A stretch of DNA of 64,000 bases, taken from positions 776,338 to 840,337 of the forward strand of contig NZ_CP010907.1 in assembly GCF_000971765.1 (NCBI RefSeq), in the 5' to 3' direction. This DNA is from Candidatus Pantoea carbekii. Its GTDB lineage: Bacteria; Pseudomonadota; Gammaproteobacteria; Enterobacterales; Enterobacteriaceae. Each line of letters begins with the position of its first letter. The first letter of the stretch is position 1. The translations under genes were made by a program, and so were the position numbers. The notes beneath the pieces are model-generated. The model ran no database searches. It was not told the origin of the DNA and saw only the letters and a list, made by a program, of their open reading frames with translations. Below, piece after piece: positions 20,015 through 31,814 of this stretch.

Positions 20015-22235
20015 TTTTCTTTGGGATCAATATCTAATAGCCACTTAACTTTTTAATTTAAATTTAACGCATTAATAAAATTGCCTGAAAGTTTAAGTAA
20101 CTCATATAAATAATTACATGACGGATGTTGTAACAATCACTTCCATCTCCAATATCCATTATGTTTTTTTGCTATAGCAGGTTCAGGTGCCATTCATTAG
20201 CCATGTATGTCCTTTTTTTAAAGGACTCTATTCGAATAAATTACGATTTTTTTTAAGAAATATTATAATACGTTATGTTTATCTATGTCTTCAGCTTGAA
20301 ATAGTGCATGGTGTGTCCATGTTAGTAGATGCGCAGACTGTCATTCTAGCAGTGTTTGTTTAGTAAAACAAAATAGCCATAATGTAGCAGTATCTGGAGA
20401 AGAAAATGTTCTGAATAATGTGTTTAGAGTATTAATTCACTTTGTTTTTTAAGTGGTTTTATATAGTGTGCGCTCTGTGTATAAAATTGTACAAAACGTT
20501 CAGGAGTACAAAAATTAGTAGAGAATAAAATGCTATCAATATCTAGCATTGATACTAAGTAACATTTTGAAAAAATAATCTTTAGCTATCATTTTGGTGC
20601 CAATTATGATACGAGCGCCACCTTGATTGATATCACTAAAATGTTGCTCTAATTCTCCTTTACATTTCATAATATCGTGGTCAATACGAAAAATTAGGAT
20701 ATTAGAAAAAATGCACTGAGATTTTGTTCTAGCTGTTCTGTATCTATACCCACAGTGATTAAATGTATTAATGTACACTTTGGACATTGAGTAAATAATG
20801 AAGATCGTCTATTATAACGGTGACAACGTAATTGTTGATCATGTTGCTGTTGATGTGCAGTGTAGTCATTATCGCATTGTTGGCATTGAGCCAATTGCCT
20901 ACAATCATGACAGATAGCAGTGGTGAAAAACTTTGCCGATTTAAAAATAATAGCACTTGATTGCTAGCGCATAAATGATGGTACATTTATAGTAAAATTG
21001 GTGCTATACTACCCCTAAGCTTGAGGCCCTTAAGATCAATAATTCGCTGAAGATTTGTGTTATATCTCTACTACATGCATGAAATCAAAACTGATCATAC
21101 TTACCACGATAAACATTATATAGTGTCTCTATAGAAGGGATTTGAGAACTCATAATAATTATTTGCTTGATAGGCGCGAAATGCTGCTAAATCGCGTGCC
21201 TAATATCGCCATCCTGTTTGTTATTTGTAAATGCTATGATGTTCTTCATCAATGACAATAATACCTAGGCATATTAGTGCTGTGAACGCTGCAGAACGTG
21301 TACCTATAATAATTGTATTTTCATTTCTTCTAGTACGTAACCATACATACTGAAAAAGCGCTTTTTATTATTGATACCAGAATGCAGGATATCAATTGAT
21401 ATGTTAAAACGTTCTCTGAAGAAGCTAAAGATAATACACGGCGGTATTAAATCAATTTCTTCTGGCACCAAGATCAGCGCTGGTGTACCTGCTGCTAAAA
21501 CATTTTCAAGTACTCTGAGATACACTTCCATTTTTTAAGGCTATAATACCTGTTAATATCCAAGTATTATAGTGCCTGGCCATTTTTACTTTCAATTGTA
21601 CGTATTGCTAATACTTGATCTTTATCTAGATTTTGATATTTACCTTTAACAGTAAAAATAATACGCCAGTCATGTGTCGTAGGCTTATATTTACATAAAT
21701 TGCATAATCCTTTATGATGTAGCGACTTAAATGTATTTTTCTATATGTTGTTGATCAGTTTGATGAAGAAAAAAATTTGTTTTCTTAAAAAACCAGAGCC
21801 TTTTGCTGTTTTGCAGCACACTTTAAACTATTAAGCTCAATGTTACGTGCAGCATTATTTATTGATAACCCATTGCGATAGTAACTCGTGTGTTGGTCAT
21901 CCTTGATGAAGAAGTACGGATGTCGTATCCTAAGCACTTTTTCGAGTCGAAAATGATAATATTTTGCTGTCTACTGTAGTAGGTAACAAAGTTTGGAAGA
22001 AAAAAGGCTCTTATTATCGATTATTCTATAAATTTTATTAAGATGGGTAATTGGTAGATTGCTAGTAGCAGTTTTTTTAAGTTAACTACAATGCCAATTA
22101 TTTTACGATTACTATATTTCATAATAACGCGAGCTCCTACTACTAGATGTTACTTGTTAGTACATGTTGGTAGCAATTAATCAAATATACAGAGTAAAGG
22201 AATCGGTAACGCAATCTGTACAATAAAGAACAAGT
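20015..22235 (-). pseudogene. priA: Primosomal helicase PriA, pseudogene
   Basis: Nearly full-length remains (about 2.2 kb; intact gene about 2.2 kb) with many frameshifts and stops. Minus-strand fragments in order: ALPIPLLCIFD-stop-LLP and ARVIMKYSNRKIIGIVV near the N-terminus (22.2-22.07 kb); [18 protein letters not shown] with [17 protein letters not shown] (21.53-21.36 kb, the Walker A region just before it is damaged). Then NQVLLFLNR, the zinc-ribbon CQQCD...LRCH...CPKC with GIDTEQLEQ (20.98-20.7 kb), GGARIIIGTKMIAKD (20.6 kb) and a final KVKWLLDIDP (20.02-20.06 kb). It is divergent from rpmE, as in E. coli. Replication restart through PriA must be lost or replaced. Confidence 0.93.
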
Positions 22236-22480
22236 CTATTTGTATCTATTTCTTATCAAAGAATATTTTAAAAACTGTAATATCGTAAAATTGTAAATGC
22301 TGCTTTGTTATATTATTAGATTACTATTTCCATATTTCTATATTGCACAAAAAGATTAATTTTTGTATATTAGTACAGTTTTAATCAATATTTAATTGAA
22401 ATTAATTTTTTTATTAAGCCTAAAAATATATTATTTTTTAATGTTTTTAACATTATCATAATTTTTTATGAGGTTTTTCT
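22236..22480. promoter_or_regulatory. priA-rpmE divergent intergenic region
   Basis: Holds the rpmE promoter and ribosome site (GAGG about ten bases before the ATG). AT-rich; no single promoter could be fixed. Confidence 0.4.
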
Positions 22481-22693
22481 ATGAAACAGGGAATTCATCC
22501 AGTATATAAATCAGTGATTATTACTTGCTCTTGTGGTAACATAATTGAAACTCGTTCTACTATGAGCCAAAACTTAACTCTAGAAGTATGCGGTAAATGT
22601 CATCCATTTTATACTGGAAAACAGCGCATTGTAGACACTGGTGGTCGCGTCGAACGTTTTAATAAACGATTTAATATCCCAGTTAAAAAATAA
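22481..22693 (+). CDS. rpmE: 50S ribosomal protein L31
   Basis: A 70-residue zinc-binding (C+ type) L31. It has CSCG at residues 16-19 and CGKC near residues 37-40, giving the four zinc cysteines, then [20 protein letters not shown], the most conserved part of the family. It lies divergent from the priA remains as in E. coli, and is intact although its neighbour has decayed. metJ, which follows rpmE/yiiX in E. coli before metB, is missing. Confidence 0.97.
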   Translation: MKQGIHPVYKSVIITCSCGNIIETRSTMSQNLTLEVCGKCHPFYTGKQRIVDTGGRVERFNKRFNIPVKK

Positions 22694-23131
22694 TATCAAT
22701 GATTATTTAATTTTTTATTAATGCAAACAATCGAATTTCAAAATTTGTATATTTACTTGGATGCAATGTTGGTGTGAATAAACAAACATTATTTTTTTAC
22801 TATGAATTATAATACTTTTTTAAAAACATTAGAATTACATTTTTTAGATTTAATCTTTAGGACTGTTAGAATACAGACAGATATCTTCCATTAATACTAT
22901 TCAATTCTACTTATCTTAATTTATATATCTGCTTTATAAGCATTTTAATTTCTAATCTTAACTAGTATTCTAGTAAAGTGTACTGAACACGAAAATGTAC
23001 GTTATAATTTTAATAGCTATTAAATAATAAACTTACTATAGAATTAAATTCAGATATTTACATCTATTGAATGTATGCATTGAATGTTATCTTTATTATT
23101 CTTCATATTTATTTTTAGGATAAGAAGCATA
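22694..23131. other. Spacer between rpmE and metB, metJ absent
   Basis: In E. coli metJ lies here and represses metB. No metJ remnant and no convincing tandem AGACGTCT met boxes are seen. The metB ribosome site AGGATAAGAAG lies at 23117-23127. Confidence 0.55.
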
Positions 23132-24292
23132 ATGATTTGTAAACAGGCAACGATTGCAGTACGTAGCGGTTTGAATGATGACGAACAATACGGTTGTGTT
23201 GTCCCACCTATCCACCTTTCTAGTACTTATAATTTTCTTGATTTTAATGAACCACGTACCCATGATTATTCACGTCGTAGTAATCCAACACGCGATGTGG
23301 TGCAACGTGCTCTAACCGAGTTAGAAGGTGGAGCAGGAACAGTATTAACAAATACTGGTATGTCAGCCATTCATATGGTAACGACTATGTTTCTAAAACC
23401 TGGTGATTTGTTAATAGCACCACATGATTGCTATGGTGGTAGTTATCGTCTTTTTGAGAGTTTAAGCAAACGTGGAATGTATCGTGTTAAATTTATCAAC
23501 CAGAGCAATAAGATAGAATTAAAAGAGGTACTGACCGAAAAACCGAAGCTAGTTCTTATTGAAAGCCCAAGCAACCCCTTACTACGTGTAGTAGATATTG
23601 TGGATATTTGTCAATCTGCACGTGAAGTAGGTGCTATTAGTATGGTAGATAATACCTTTCTTAGCCCAGCGTTGCAAAATCCATTAGCTTTAGGTGCAGA
23701 TCTGGTTATTCATTCCTGTACCAAGTATCTGAATGGCCACTCTGACGTTTTAGCTGGCGCTGTAATTGCTAGTAATATATCGGTTGTTAAGGATTTAACT
23801 TGGTGGGCTAATAATATTGGTGTAACAGGTACAGCATTTGATAGTTATCTATTATTGCGAGGATTACGAACGTTAGAGCTTCGTATATCAGTTGCACAGA
23901 AAAATGCGATAGAAATTATTAATTATCTTCAAAAACAACCGTTAGTAAAAAAAATATATCATCCATCTTTGCCGGAAAATGATGGTCATGAATATGCACT
24001 ACGTCAACAACGTGGGTTTGGTGCCATGTTAAGTTTTGAACTGAATGCTGATACAGCTCATTTACGTTCTTTCCTTAAATCGCTGCGTTTATTTACACTA
24101 GCAGAATCACTTGGTGGTGTTGAAAGTTTAATTTCTCATGCTGCGACTATGACTCATGCATGTATGTCTACCGAAGCTCGTGCTAAAGCAGGGATTTCTG
24201 ACAGACTACTGCGTATTTCAGTAGGCATTGAACATCATGAAGATTTAATAGCTGATTTAGATCATGCATTCTGGATTTTATCTCAAAACTAA
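23132..24292 (+). CDS. metB: Cystathionine gamma-synthase
   Basis: PLP enzyme that joins O-succinylhomoserine (made by MetA, 37.1 kb) and cysteine into cystathionine. The ATG at 23132 gives 386 residues starting MICKQATIAVRSGLNDDEQYG, the family start. An upstream in-frame ATG at 23084 would add 16 hydrophobic residues and lacks a ribosome site, whereas AGGA precedes 23132. PLP-Lys is in SCTKYLNGHSD near residue 198, with the Tyr/Arg pair YSRRSNPTRD near residue 46 and the C-terminal LGGVESLISH. metL, its E. coli operon partner, is absent downstream. Confidence 0.96.
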   Translation: MICKQATIAVRSGLNDDEQYGCVVPPIHLSSTYNFLDFNEPRTHDYSRRSNPTRDVVQRALTELEGGAGTVLTNTGMSAIHMVTTMFLKPGDLLIAPHDCYGGSYRLFESLSKRGMYRVKFINQSNKIELKEVLTEKPKLVLIESPSNPLLRVVDIVDICQSAREVGAISMVDNTFLSPALQNPLALGADLVIHSCTKYLNGHSDVLAGAVIASNISVVKDLTWWANNIGVTGTAFDSYLLLRGLRTLELRISVAQKNAIEIINYLQKQPLVKKIYHPSLPENDGHEYALRQQRGFGAMLSFELNADTAHLRSFLKSLRLFTLAESLGGVESLISHAATMTHACMSTEARAKAGISDRLLRISVGIEHHEDLIADLDHAFWILSQN

Positions 24293-24412
24293 AAAATATT
24301 AAGTAAATATGCAATATTTAAGTAATGAACTCATTATTTTTATTATAAATATTTCATATAATGGCTTTTATTAATTAAATAAGCGAGAATGCAAAAAATA
24401 TTTTATTAAATT

Positions 24413-24449
24413 AAATAAATATAAACAATTATATTGTTTATATTTATTT
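24413..24449. repeat. Perfect hairpin, 17-base arms
   Basis: AAATAAATATAAACAAT, loop TAT, and its exact reverse complement, 120 bases after metB. All but two base pairs are A-T. Confidence 0.8.
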
Positions 24450-24755
24450 CATTGACATATTATATAATTAATTTGGATTTTTAAATTTAAATTATTAAAT
24501 TACACAGTTAATATTTACAAAGAATTATTAACAATAAATAATAAATGCAAAAATTTTTTGTGTTTGTTTGTGCTGCTGGATTGAATTTTAAATTCTATAA
24601 GATAAAATTTTATAGGCCTACATTGCCATATTTTTCTACTATACGTATAGTATAATATTATGCAACATAATGTGTTTATATGTATAAATGATGCTATTAA
24701 ATTTGACCCATTTTAAAATTGTTTCAACATATGAAAATACACTATTCACGTTACA

Positions 24756-24785
24756 TGACATAACCTTTTAGGTTATGTCAATTTT
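24756..24785 (+). terminator. Hairpin, 10-base arms, with following T run
   Basis: TGACATAACC, loop TTTTA, GGTTATGTCA, then ATTTTTG. The best terminator candidate in the metB-metF spacer, though 460 bases beyond metB. Confidence 0.6.
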
Positions 24786-24855
24786 TGCTTAAAATAGTTA
24801 AACTGTAACTTAATTCATTTTATCTGTGAAAGAACAGTTCTATGCTAAATTGTTT

Positions 24856-24895
24856 AAGATTTAGAATTGGTTAAACTTAACCAGTTCTAAGTCTT
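24856..24895 (+). repeat. Hairpin, 19-base arms with two G-U pairs
   Basis: Arms 24856-24874 (AAGATTTAGAATTGGTTAA) and 24877-24895. Both mismatched positions become U-G pairs in a plus-strand RNA and A-C mismatches in a minus-strand RNA, which favours a plus-strand transcript. Confidence 0.75.
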
Positions 24896-24924
24896 CTATT
24901 TGTTTAAAAATAATATAGAAGAAT

Positions 24925-24971
24925 ACAGATCATATTTTTAACTTTCTTAAAATAAGAAATATGATCTCTGT
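24925..24971. repeat. Hairpin with 13-base arms and a 2-base bulge
   Basis: ACAGA-TCATATTT pairs with AAATATGA-TC-TCTGT. A second small hairpin (TTTCTTA/TAAGAAA) nests inside. Confidence 0.6.
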
Positions 24972-25023
24972 AATTACTTAAATTAGCAAGTTTTTACATA
25001 ATTTCATATCTAACACATTACAT

Positions 25024-25050
25024 CTGATGATATAACCTAATTATCATCAG
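25024..25050. repeat. Perfect hairpin, 9-base arms
   Basis: CTGATGATA, 9-base loop, TATCATCAG. Confidence 0.6.
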
Positions 25051-25398
25051 GTTGAAGAAAAAATACGTAATTTTTTATCTTTAATTGCATTAATTCAAAT
25101 TTTTATATTTAAATATTGAAAATATTAAACAAGTTATATGCATAATATATTTAATATTTTTTATTAATGATCTCAATATTTTTAAAGATAATTGCTTTGT
25201 TTCAAACATAGGCTAATTAATTATAATCTGGTATTGTATTACAAATAAAAGAAATAAAAATTTTATATCAAGACTTTTGTATGTTATTTATTTTTATTAC
25301 TATTTTTTAATTAAAATAACATCAATATGTTAGATATTTATTAGTTGATGAATTTTTTGTTTTTTCTATACCCTCTCTTTAATAACTATACTAGTTTG

Positions 25399-25424
25399 GT
25401 TATCTAAATTTTAAAATAGATAAC
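25399..25424. repeat. Perfect hairpin, 8-base arms
   Basis: GTTATCTA, 10-base loop, TAGATAAC; about 200 bases upstream of metF. Confidence 0.5.
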
Positions 25425-25434
25425 TGATTCTGCC

Positions 25435-25456
25435 ATATCAATTATTAAATTGATAT
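25435..25456. repeat. Perfect hairpin, 9-base arms
   Basis: ATATCAATT, loop ATTA, AATTGATAT; ten bases after the previous hairpin. Confidence 0.55.
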
Positions 25457-25605
25457 AATCGATAATTATATTTTTTAATGCAAATGTTTCAAATTGTCTG
25501 AATATTTATCATATCATTCTGTTATTTTTATATTGACCGAAAATATTTAATCATCCATGTTATAAATCTTATACTTGGTATAAAGTATCAATGCTTACTA
25601 ACTAA

Positions 25606-26532
<927 letters not shown>

Positions 26533-26727
26533 GTATAGAACAATGAATTATTTAATTTACTTTAAATCGAAAAAATCGTTTGTATTCATTTATTTTCTGA
26601 ATATCTTGTATTATACATTTCTATTGCAATTAAATATAAATTTATGATTTAAATTTCAATACTTTTTTATATTACAAGCAATTTATTATATTTAAATGAA
26701 ATTTTCTAGTGGGTACTTATCTTACTG

Positions 26728-26745
26728 TATCTAAAGTTTTAGATA
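26728..26745 (+). terminator. Small hairpin after metF
   Basis: TATCTAAA, loop GT, TTTAGATA, about 195 bases beyond the metF stop. No T run; weak terminator candidate. Confidence 0.35.
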
Positions 26746-26806
26746 ATCAATCTCTATATAAAGATAAAGTAGAAAATCACTTTATATTTCTAGTTAGCGT
26801 TGCAGT

Positions 26807-29002
26807 TTTGCCAACATTGCGCATACCGCAAATACCAGCAATGCTTATTATTAAGCACTTTTGAACATTTATATCTTTCTTTATTGTTGTATTACAATAT
26901 TGTTTTGTTTAAAAAAGCGTATTATATTTTAATCTGAATTAGAATTGAAAGTAGCATAGATATTATTCAGCATTAAATGCAATAGATTTGAGTCTAAGAC
27001 TGATTTACAGCTAAAATTATTTTAGTATTAAAGTTTTTTTATTTACATAAAGCTTACCTAATAACTAAATCAATCTTTCACTAAACATTGACATAATATT
27101 TTGCTAGCTGTAAATCAGTCTTAGAAAATGCCATTTTCAGTATTATAATAACAAAGTAAAAAACACTATTCTTGGTATATTACGTCTAGTTTTTCTTGAT
27201 GGCCTTTGTGTATAACTTGCTGAAATACAGTACTCGCAACTTAAGTAAATAGATACAGGTAATATTAAATGATTTTGTGTTTAAGAAACATTTAAAGCAT
27301 ACAACAACGTTATGATTCTATGCGACCAATCAGATGAAGATTTAATGCATTCAAGAGTAAACTGAGAGCAAATTTGCTTAATTTTTATTCCAGCGTACGT
27401 ACTAAGCAAAAGTAGCATAACAATCTCAATTATTAAATATATAAAAAACATGTATTATAAAACGTACTCATAAATCGTTCATTATTTTTTACTGGTTTAG
27501 GTGCAAGCATCACCATAGCTTTCTAGAATAGCATCAACATTAAAATAATGACCTGCATATCTACTTCTAATAAACTATATTTCAAACGAAATATCTGACC
27601 TGATTTAGTTACTCGTAGTTCACTTTTATACTAATCTTCAGGTTAAAATCAAAGCTACATTATTATACAGACACACGCCAGAACCAATTACCCTACCTCA
27701 TATGAATAGAGTATGAGCCTGCATTCCAGTTTTATCTCAAATTTTTTATAAGAGAATCTTGCGTATGCATTGTATTTTATTTGTAGCCATGACACGTGTG
27801 TTTTTTTCTAAATCCAAACATCCCACTATAACTATAACCATTTTTTTTATCTTTAAATAAAATCACCATATTTAAGTTATTTCTAATAATTGATTTATTA
27901 TTTTATTAGCATTATTAAAACTTTTTATACAACGATACTATATTAAGTATAATATTTTGTATATCAGTTTTTGCTGATTAAAACATGGACAGCTAAAGCT
28001 TTATAAACAATTGTTGTTCTTAAAATAACATATTTATTTTAACTTTTGCTTTTGTATAGGTACATAATACTTTCTTGATCAATATTAATTTATACTAATA
28101 GCATACTAAAAAACTTGATTATGTCGTACAGCATCTTTAACAAACTCGTGTTCATTAGCAACGTTTTCTTACATGACCGTATTTTAGAACAATTAATGGC
28201 TCATCAGTACAGGTTCCTAAAGTTTGGAATTTGATATTAATCGATGAAAATAGTAAGGTGGATTTTTGCTATTAAGATAAGCTATTAGGTATACTTGAAT
28301 TAAGGTGAGTTGATTGCGTATCTATATAATTATAGGATATGGTTCCATCTTTTTTAGATTATTATATAATGCGCATTATTCAATATACTTTGATATTAAA
28401 AGTTTAAATGTTAAGTACTCTGTATCTTTTATCAACAGATAAATCGCTTTGAAACCTCTTGTCTGCATGACACAACGTGTTATGTTATTGTTATATTTAG
28501 ATGACCATCACGATCACTGCTTATCGATAAGATAACACGGATTGGTATAAATCTACGGGCAGTTAATACTAAAAAATTCTTTCAGATATCATCTGATGTT
28601 TTTTTAGACAAGGAGTTATGCTTTTATCAAGCTATTTTTTATTACAACAATCAAAGCCTCCTTGTAATTATGTCAATAGTAGTAGTACGATCCTTTTAGA
28701 TTTCATTGGTATATTATACCTATACTATTCATTGACGGAGACGGAGTATAATTTAATTCTACCTATACTTAGAAATATATTTGCTATTGATTTATTGAAG
28801 ATAACTGTTTATTAAATTACTTAATCAATTCAAGTAAGTCCTGTAATTTCGGTTTTGTTCGGAGTTAAAACTCATTCTACAAATCAGAGATGCAATCACT
28901 ATCTATATATTTTGTTGGTTCAAAAACTTTAACAGTTTAGCATCATATAAGCAAGTATTCTCTTTCATATTAAGAAAACAATTTAATGCTGTTGAGCGAC
29001 AT
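26807..29002 (-). pseudogene. ppc: Phosphoenolpyruvate carboxylase, pseudogene
   Basis: Minus-strand remains about 2.2 kb long (intact gene about 2.65 kb, so about 450 bases are deleted), full of stops and shifts. Recognised from start to end: a degenerate N-terminus near 29.0 kb, KLQDLLELIK-stop (family NRQELLTTLQNLS) near 28.84 kb, RVTKSGQIFRLKYSLLEV at 27615-27560 (family RVTEQGEMIRFKYGLPEI, the conserved active-site region), a NNIYATFNSN fragment near 26.94 kb, and the C-terminal IAGICGMRNVG at 26.81-26.84 kb (family IAGIAAGMRNTG). It sits next to argE, same strand, as in E. coli. Oxaloacetate for aspartate-family amino acids must come from elsewhere. Confidence 0.92.
26993..27125. repeat. 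21-base perfect inverted repeat inside the ppc pseudogene
   Basis: Arms 26993-27013 (TCTAAGACTGATTTACAGCTA) and 27105-27125 are exact reverse complements around a 91-base spacer. After a 2-base bulge the pairing continues inward for several more bases. It lies in the part of ppc coding for the last ~100 residues, so at least one arm arose after the gene decayed or by inverted duplication. Confidence 0.85.
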
Positions 29003-29488
29003 TATTGATAATGTTAAGAAATTAATTAAAACACAAGCTACGGAGAATAGTTTCTAAATTAAATAGATTTTTAAGGTACACAATAGTTTTGTACAGCGAA
29101 TATCATTGCTTAAATAAGATGACTGAAAAAATTTAAGTATGGTTTTGCTTAATTCAAAATATTTTTTCAATATTGCTTATTATACATTCAAGTAATATAG
29201 CTAGCCTATTAATATTGTTTTACATAATGCAATATTGTTCTGTCATTTCAGTATTAGTTCCTAATATTTTCTTTTAAGAAAATTAAAATTTAAAATACTT
29301 AGCATAATTTGATTTTTTATATACTCGATATATAAATTTCATTTATCATAAAATTTATATATATTAATAATGTAATAATTTTATTATATTCAATAAAGAT
29401 ACAATATTTTTAAATGAGCTATTTATGGCCTGAAAAACTATATATATTTATAATAATATTTAAGAGTATATACTTATTTAACTAAAAA
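29003..29488. other. Gene-free spacer between argE and ppc remains
   Basis: Nothing coding is seen. It contains a 12-base-arm hairpin at 29328-29362. Confidence 0.5.
29328..29362. repeat. Hairpin, 12-base arms, after argE
   Basis: ATATATAAATTT and AAATTTATATAT around an 11-base loop, 126 bases beyond the argE stop. Could end argE transcription; all A-T pairs. Confidence 0.5.
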
Positions 29489-30646
29489 TTAATCTTTTTG
29501 ATAAAAATATTGAATAATTTTCTTAAAAATTAAAAGAGTAGGTTTAATAAAAAAAGTCTCGATGAACTCATCTGGTTGATGTGCTTGATCGATAGATCCT
29601 GGCCCTAATACTAATGTTGGACATATCTTTTGAATGAAAGATGCTTCAGTACAGTAATTAACAGCTTCTGCTTTCACAGAGAGTAGTTTTTCTATGATTT
29701 TAATTAGTTTGTGATTTTGATTGCATTCATAAGCAGGGATTGGTGGATACAATTCACTGACAGTTAAACGTTTTGGCCAACGTCTATTTATTGGTTTTAG
29801 TACTTCAGTTAACAGACTGTTCAAATGATTGAGCGATAAATCTGGCAATGGACGAATATCTATATGTAATTCGCAGGAAGTACAGACACGATTAATAATA
29901 TCACCTCCATAAATATGACCAAAATTCATGGTTGAGTAGGGAACTGTAAATCTATAATCTTGATAATTTTTTTTAAAAAATATATTACGAAGCTTCATTA
30001 GCTGAGTAATTGATTTATGCATTAATTCGATGGCGTTTATACCTTGTAATGGTTCGCTAGAGTGAGCAGATTGACCTTGAATATAAAGAACCTTTGAAAG
30101 ATGACCCTTGTGCATACGTATTGGCTTGAGAGAAGTTGGCTCTCCAACAATAGCGCATTCTGGACATAAATCTGTTGATTCTGAAAAATATTTTGCGCCT
30201 GCCATAGTAGTTTCTTCATCAGCAGTAGCTAAAATATACAGCGGTTTATGTAAAGCAGTGATTTCAAGATTACACAGCACATCCAAAATAAAAGCGAAAA
30301 ATCCTTTCATATCAGTAACTCCAAGACCGTATAGTCTATTGTTTTCTTCAATCAACGAAAAAGGATCTCGTGTCCAACGCTCAGGATCATACGGTACAGT
30401 ATCAGTATGACCAGCTAGCAGAAGTCCTCCAATACCTTTTCCTTTATGTGCTAACATATTGAATTTATGATGTGTATAAGGTACTTCGCATATTTCTATA
30501 GTAAAACCGAGATCAGAAAACCAACCTGCTAGTAAATTAATTATGGCTTCATTACTCTGATCAAACACGTCATCTATAGCACTAATGGAAGGTGTTCTAA
30601 TTAATCGTTGATATATTTCGATAAAAGGTGGTAAAATTCTTTTCAA
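29489..30646 (-). CDS. argE: Acetylornithine deacetylase
   Basis: Releases ornithine from N-acetylornithine. The 385-residue M20-family metallohydrolase has the zinc His in [10 protein letters not shown] near residue 80, [13 protein letters not shown] with the bridging Asp, [12 protein letters not shown] with the catalytic Glu pair, and [16 protein letters not shown]. Near the end [17 protein letters not shown]-type sequence supplies the last zinc His. It is divergent from argC with 144 bases between, the E. coli argE/argCBH arrangement. ArgE completes the linear ornithine route, so the cyclic argJ shortcut is not used. Confidence 0.96.
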   Translation of the reverse strand: MKRILPPFIEIYQRLIRTPSISAIDDVFDQSNEAIINLLAGWFSDLGFTIEICEVPYTHHKFNMLAHKGKGIGGLLLAGHTDTVPYDPERWTRDPFSLIEENNRLYGLGVTDMKGFFAFILDVLCNLEITALHKPLYILATADEETTMAGAKYFSESTDLCPECAIVGEPTSLKPIRMHKGHLSKVLYIQGQSAHSSEPLQGINAIELMHKSITQLMKLRNIFFKKNYQDYRFTVPYSTMNFGHIYGGDIINRVCTSCELHIDIRPLPDLSLNHLNSLLTEVLKPINRRWPKRLTVSELYPPIPAYECNQNHKLIKIIEKLLSVKAEAVNYCTEASFIQKICPTLVLGPGSIDQAHQPDEFIETFFIKPTLLIFKKIIQYFYQKD

Positions 30647-30790
30647 AATTAGTTATCCTTAATATTAATATGTTTAAAATTTGATTATTCATATTAAAAA
30701 AATATGTAGTTTTATTTTTGCTGTTATTATTTACGCAAAATAATCTTGTACATCTAAAAAGTACTACTGTAAATTAAGGCATACAATTTC
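30647..30790. promoter_or_regulatory. argE-argC divergent promoter region
   Basis: In E. coli this spacer holds two facing promoters and ArgR boxes. Here only a half-like TGATTATTCA near 30680 resembles an ARG box, which is weak in such AT-rich DNA. Repression by ArgR is not supported by sequence. Confidence 0.4.
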
Positions 30791-31795
30791 ATGTTAAATA
30801 TTTTGATCATTGGTGCTAGTGGTTATGTTGGTGTAGAACTTGTTCTTTATTTAAACCGTCACCCACATATCAATATAAAAGCTTTACTAGTTTCAGAACA
30901 TAGTTCAGATTGTGGAAAGTTATTATCAGATTTGTATCCAAAATTGAAAGGAATTGTTAATTTACCTTTATTCTCGCTGGAAGATATATCTACATGGACA
31001 GATGATATAGATGTAGTTTTTTTAGCTACTGATCATAAGGTTAGCCATCATCTTGCACCACAATTTCTCAAAAAAAATTGTATAGTATTTGATCTTTCTG
31101 GTGCTTTTCGAGTGAATGATATAAATTTTTATATAAAATACTATGGTTTTTCACACCAATATCAAGATTGGCTTAATAGAGCAGTTTACGGTCTAGCAGA
31201 GTGGTTACATGGCAAAATTAATGATGTTCAATTAATAGCGATCCCAGGATGTTATCCGACTGTTTCACAATTAGCTTTAAAACCGTTGGTAGAAGCAAGT
31301 TTACTAAATAACACACAGTATCCGGTAATTAATGCTATAAGTGGTGTTAGCGGTTCTGGAAGAAAGGCTAGTATTAATAATCATTTATGCGAGGTTAGCT
31401 TACAGCCTTATGGAATTTTTAATCATCGTCACCACTTAGAGATAGTAACACATCTTGGTATACCAGTAATCTTTATTCCTCATTTAGGAAATTTTTCGCG
31501 TGGTATTCTTGCTACTGTCACTTGTTATTTAAAAGAAGGTATAACATATCAGGATGTTTCAAATGCTTTTCATAATGCTTATGATGGTAAACCTCTTGTA
31601 CGTATTTATGATAAAGAGGTACCAGCATTAAAATCAGTGGTTGGACTCCCGTTTTGTGATATTGGTTTTGTGTTACAAAACAGACATTTAATTATCGTTG
31701 CTGCTGAAGATAACTTGTTAAAAGGAGCTGCTTCGCAGGCAATTCAGTGCCTAAATATTCGTTTTGGTTTTCCTGAAACATTGTCTCTAATTTAA
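30791..31795 (+). CDS. argC: N-acetyl-gamma-glutamyl-phosphate reductase
   Basis: Reduces N-acetylglutamyl phosphate to the semialdehyde. The 334-residue product has the NADP loop [11 protein letters not shown] at residues 8-18, [13 protein letters not shown], the catalytic Cys in [14 protein letters not shown] near residue 154, and the [11 protein letters not shown] segment, with HHRHHLEI supplying the His. First gene of a plus-strand argCBGH operon; argB follows after 19 bases. Confidence 0.96.
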   Translation: MLNILIIGASGYVGVELVLYLNRHPHINIKALLVSEHSSDCGKLLSDLYPKLKGIVNLPLFSLEDISTWTDDIDVVFLATDHKVSHHLAPQFLKKNCIVFDLSGAFRVNDINFYIKYYGFSHQYQDWLNRAVYGLAEWLHGKINDVQLIAIPGCYPTVSQLALKPLVEASLLNNTQYPVINAISGVSGSGRKASINNHLCEVSLQPYGIFNHRHHLEIVTHLGIPVIFIPHLGNFSRGILATVTCYLKEGITYQDVSNAFHNAYDGKPLVRIYDKEVPALKSVVGLPFCDIGFVLQNRHLIIVAAEDNLLKGAASQAIQCLNIRFGFPETLSLI

Positions 31796-31814
31796 CGAAA
31801 GGATCAACTAGACT

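Noticed and set aside
20536-21531. Several short minus-strand ORFs with helicase-like and zinc-ribbon sequence
   Set aside because: They are in-order fragments of one frameshifted priA and are reported once as that pseudogene.
28618-28815. 65-codon plus-strand open frame
   Set aside because: It runs antisense through the ppc pseudogene and has no coding features of its own.
30670-30700. ARG box in the argE-argC spacer
   Set aside because: Only one half-site-like TGATTATTCA in AT-rich DNA; expected often by chance.
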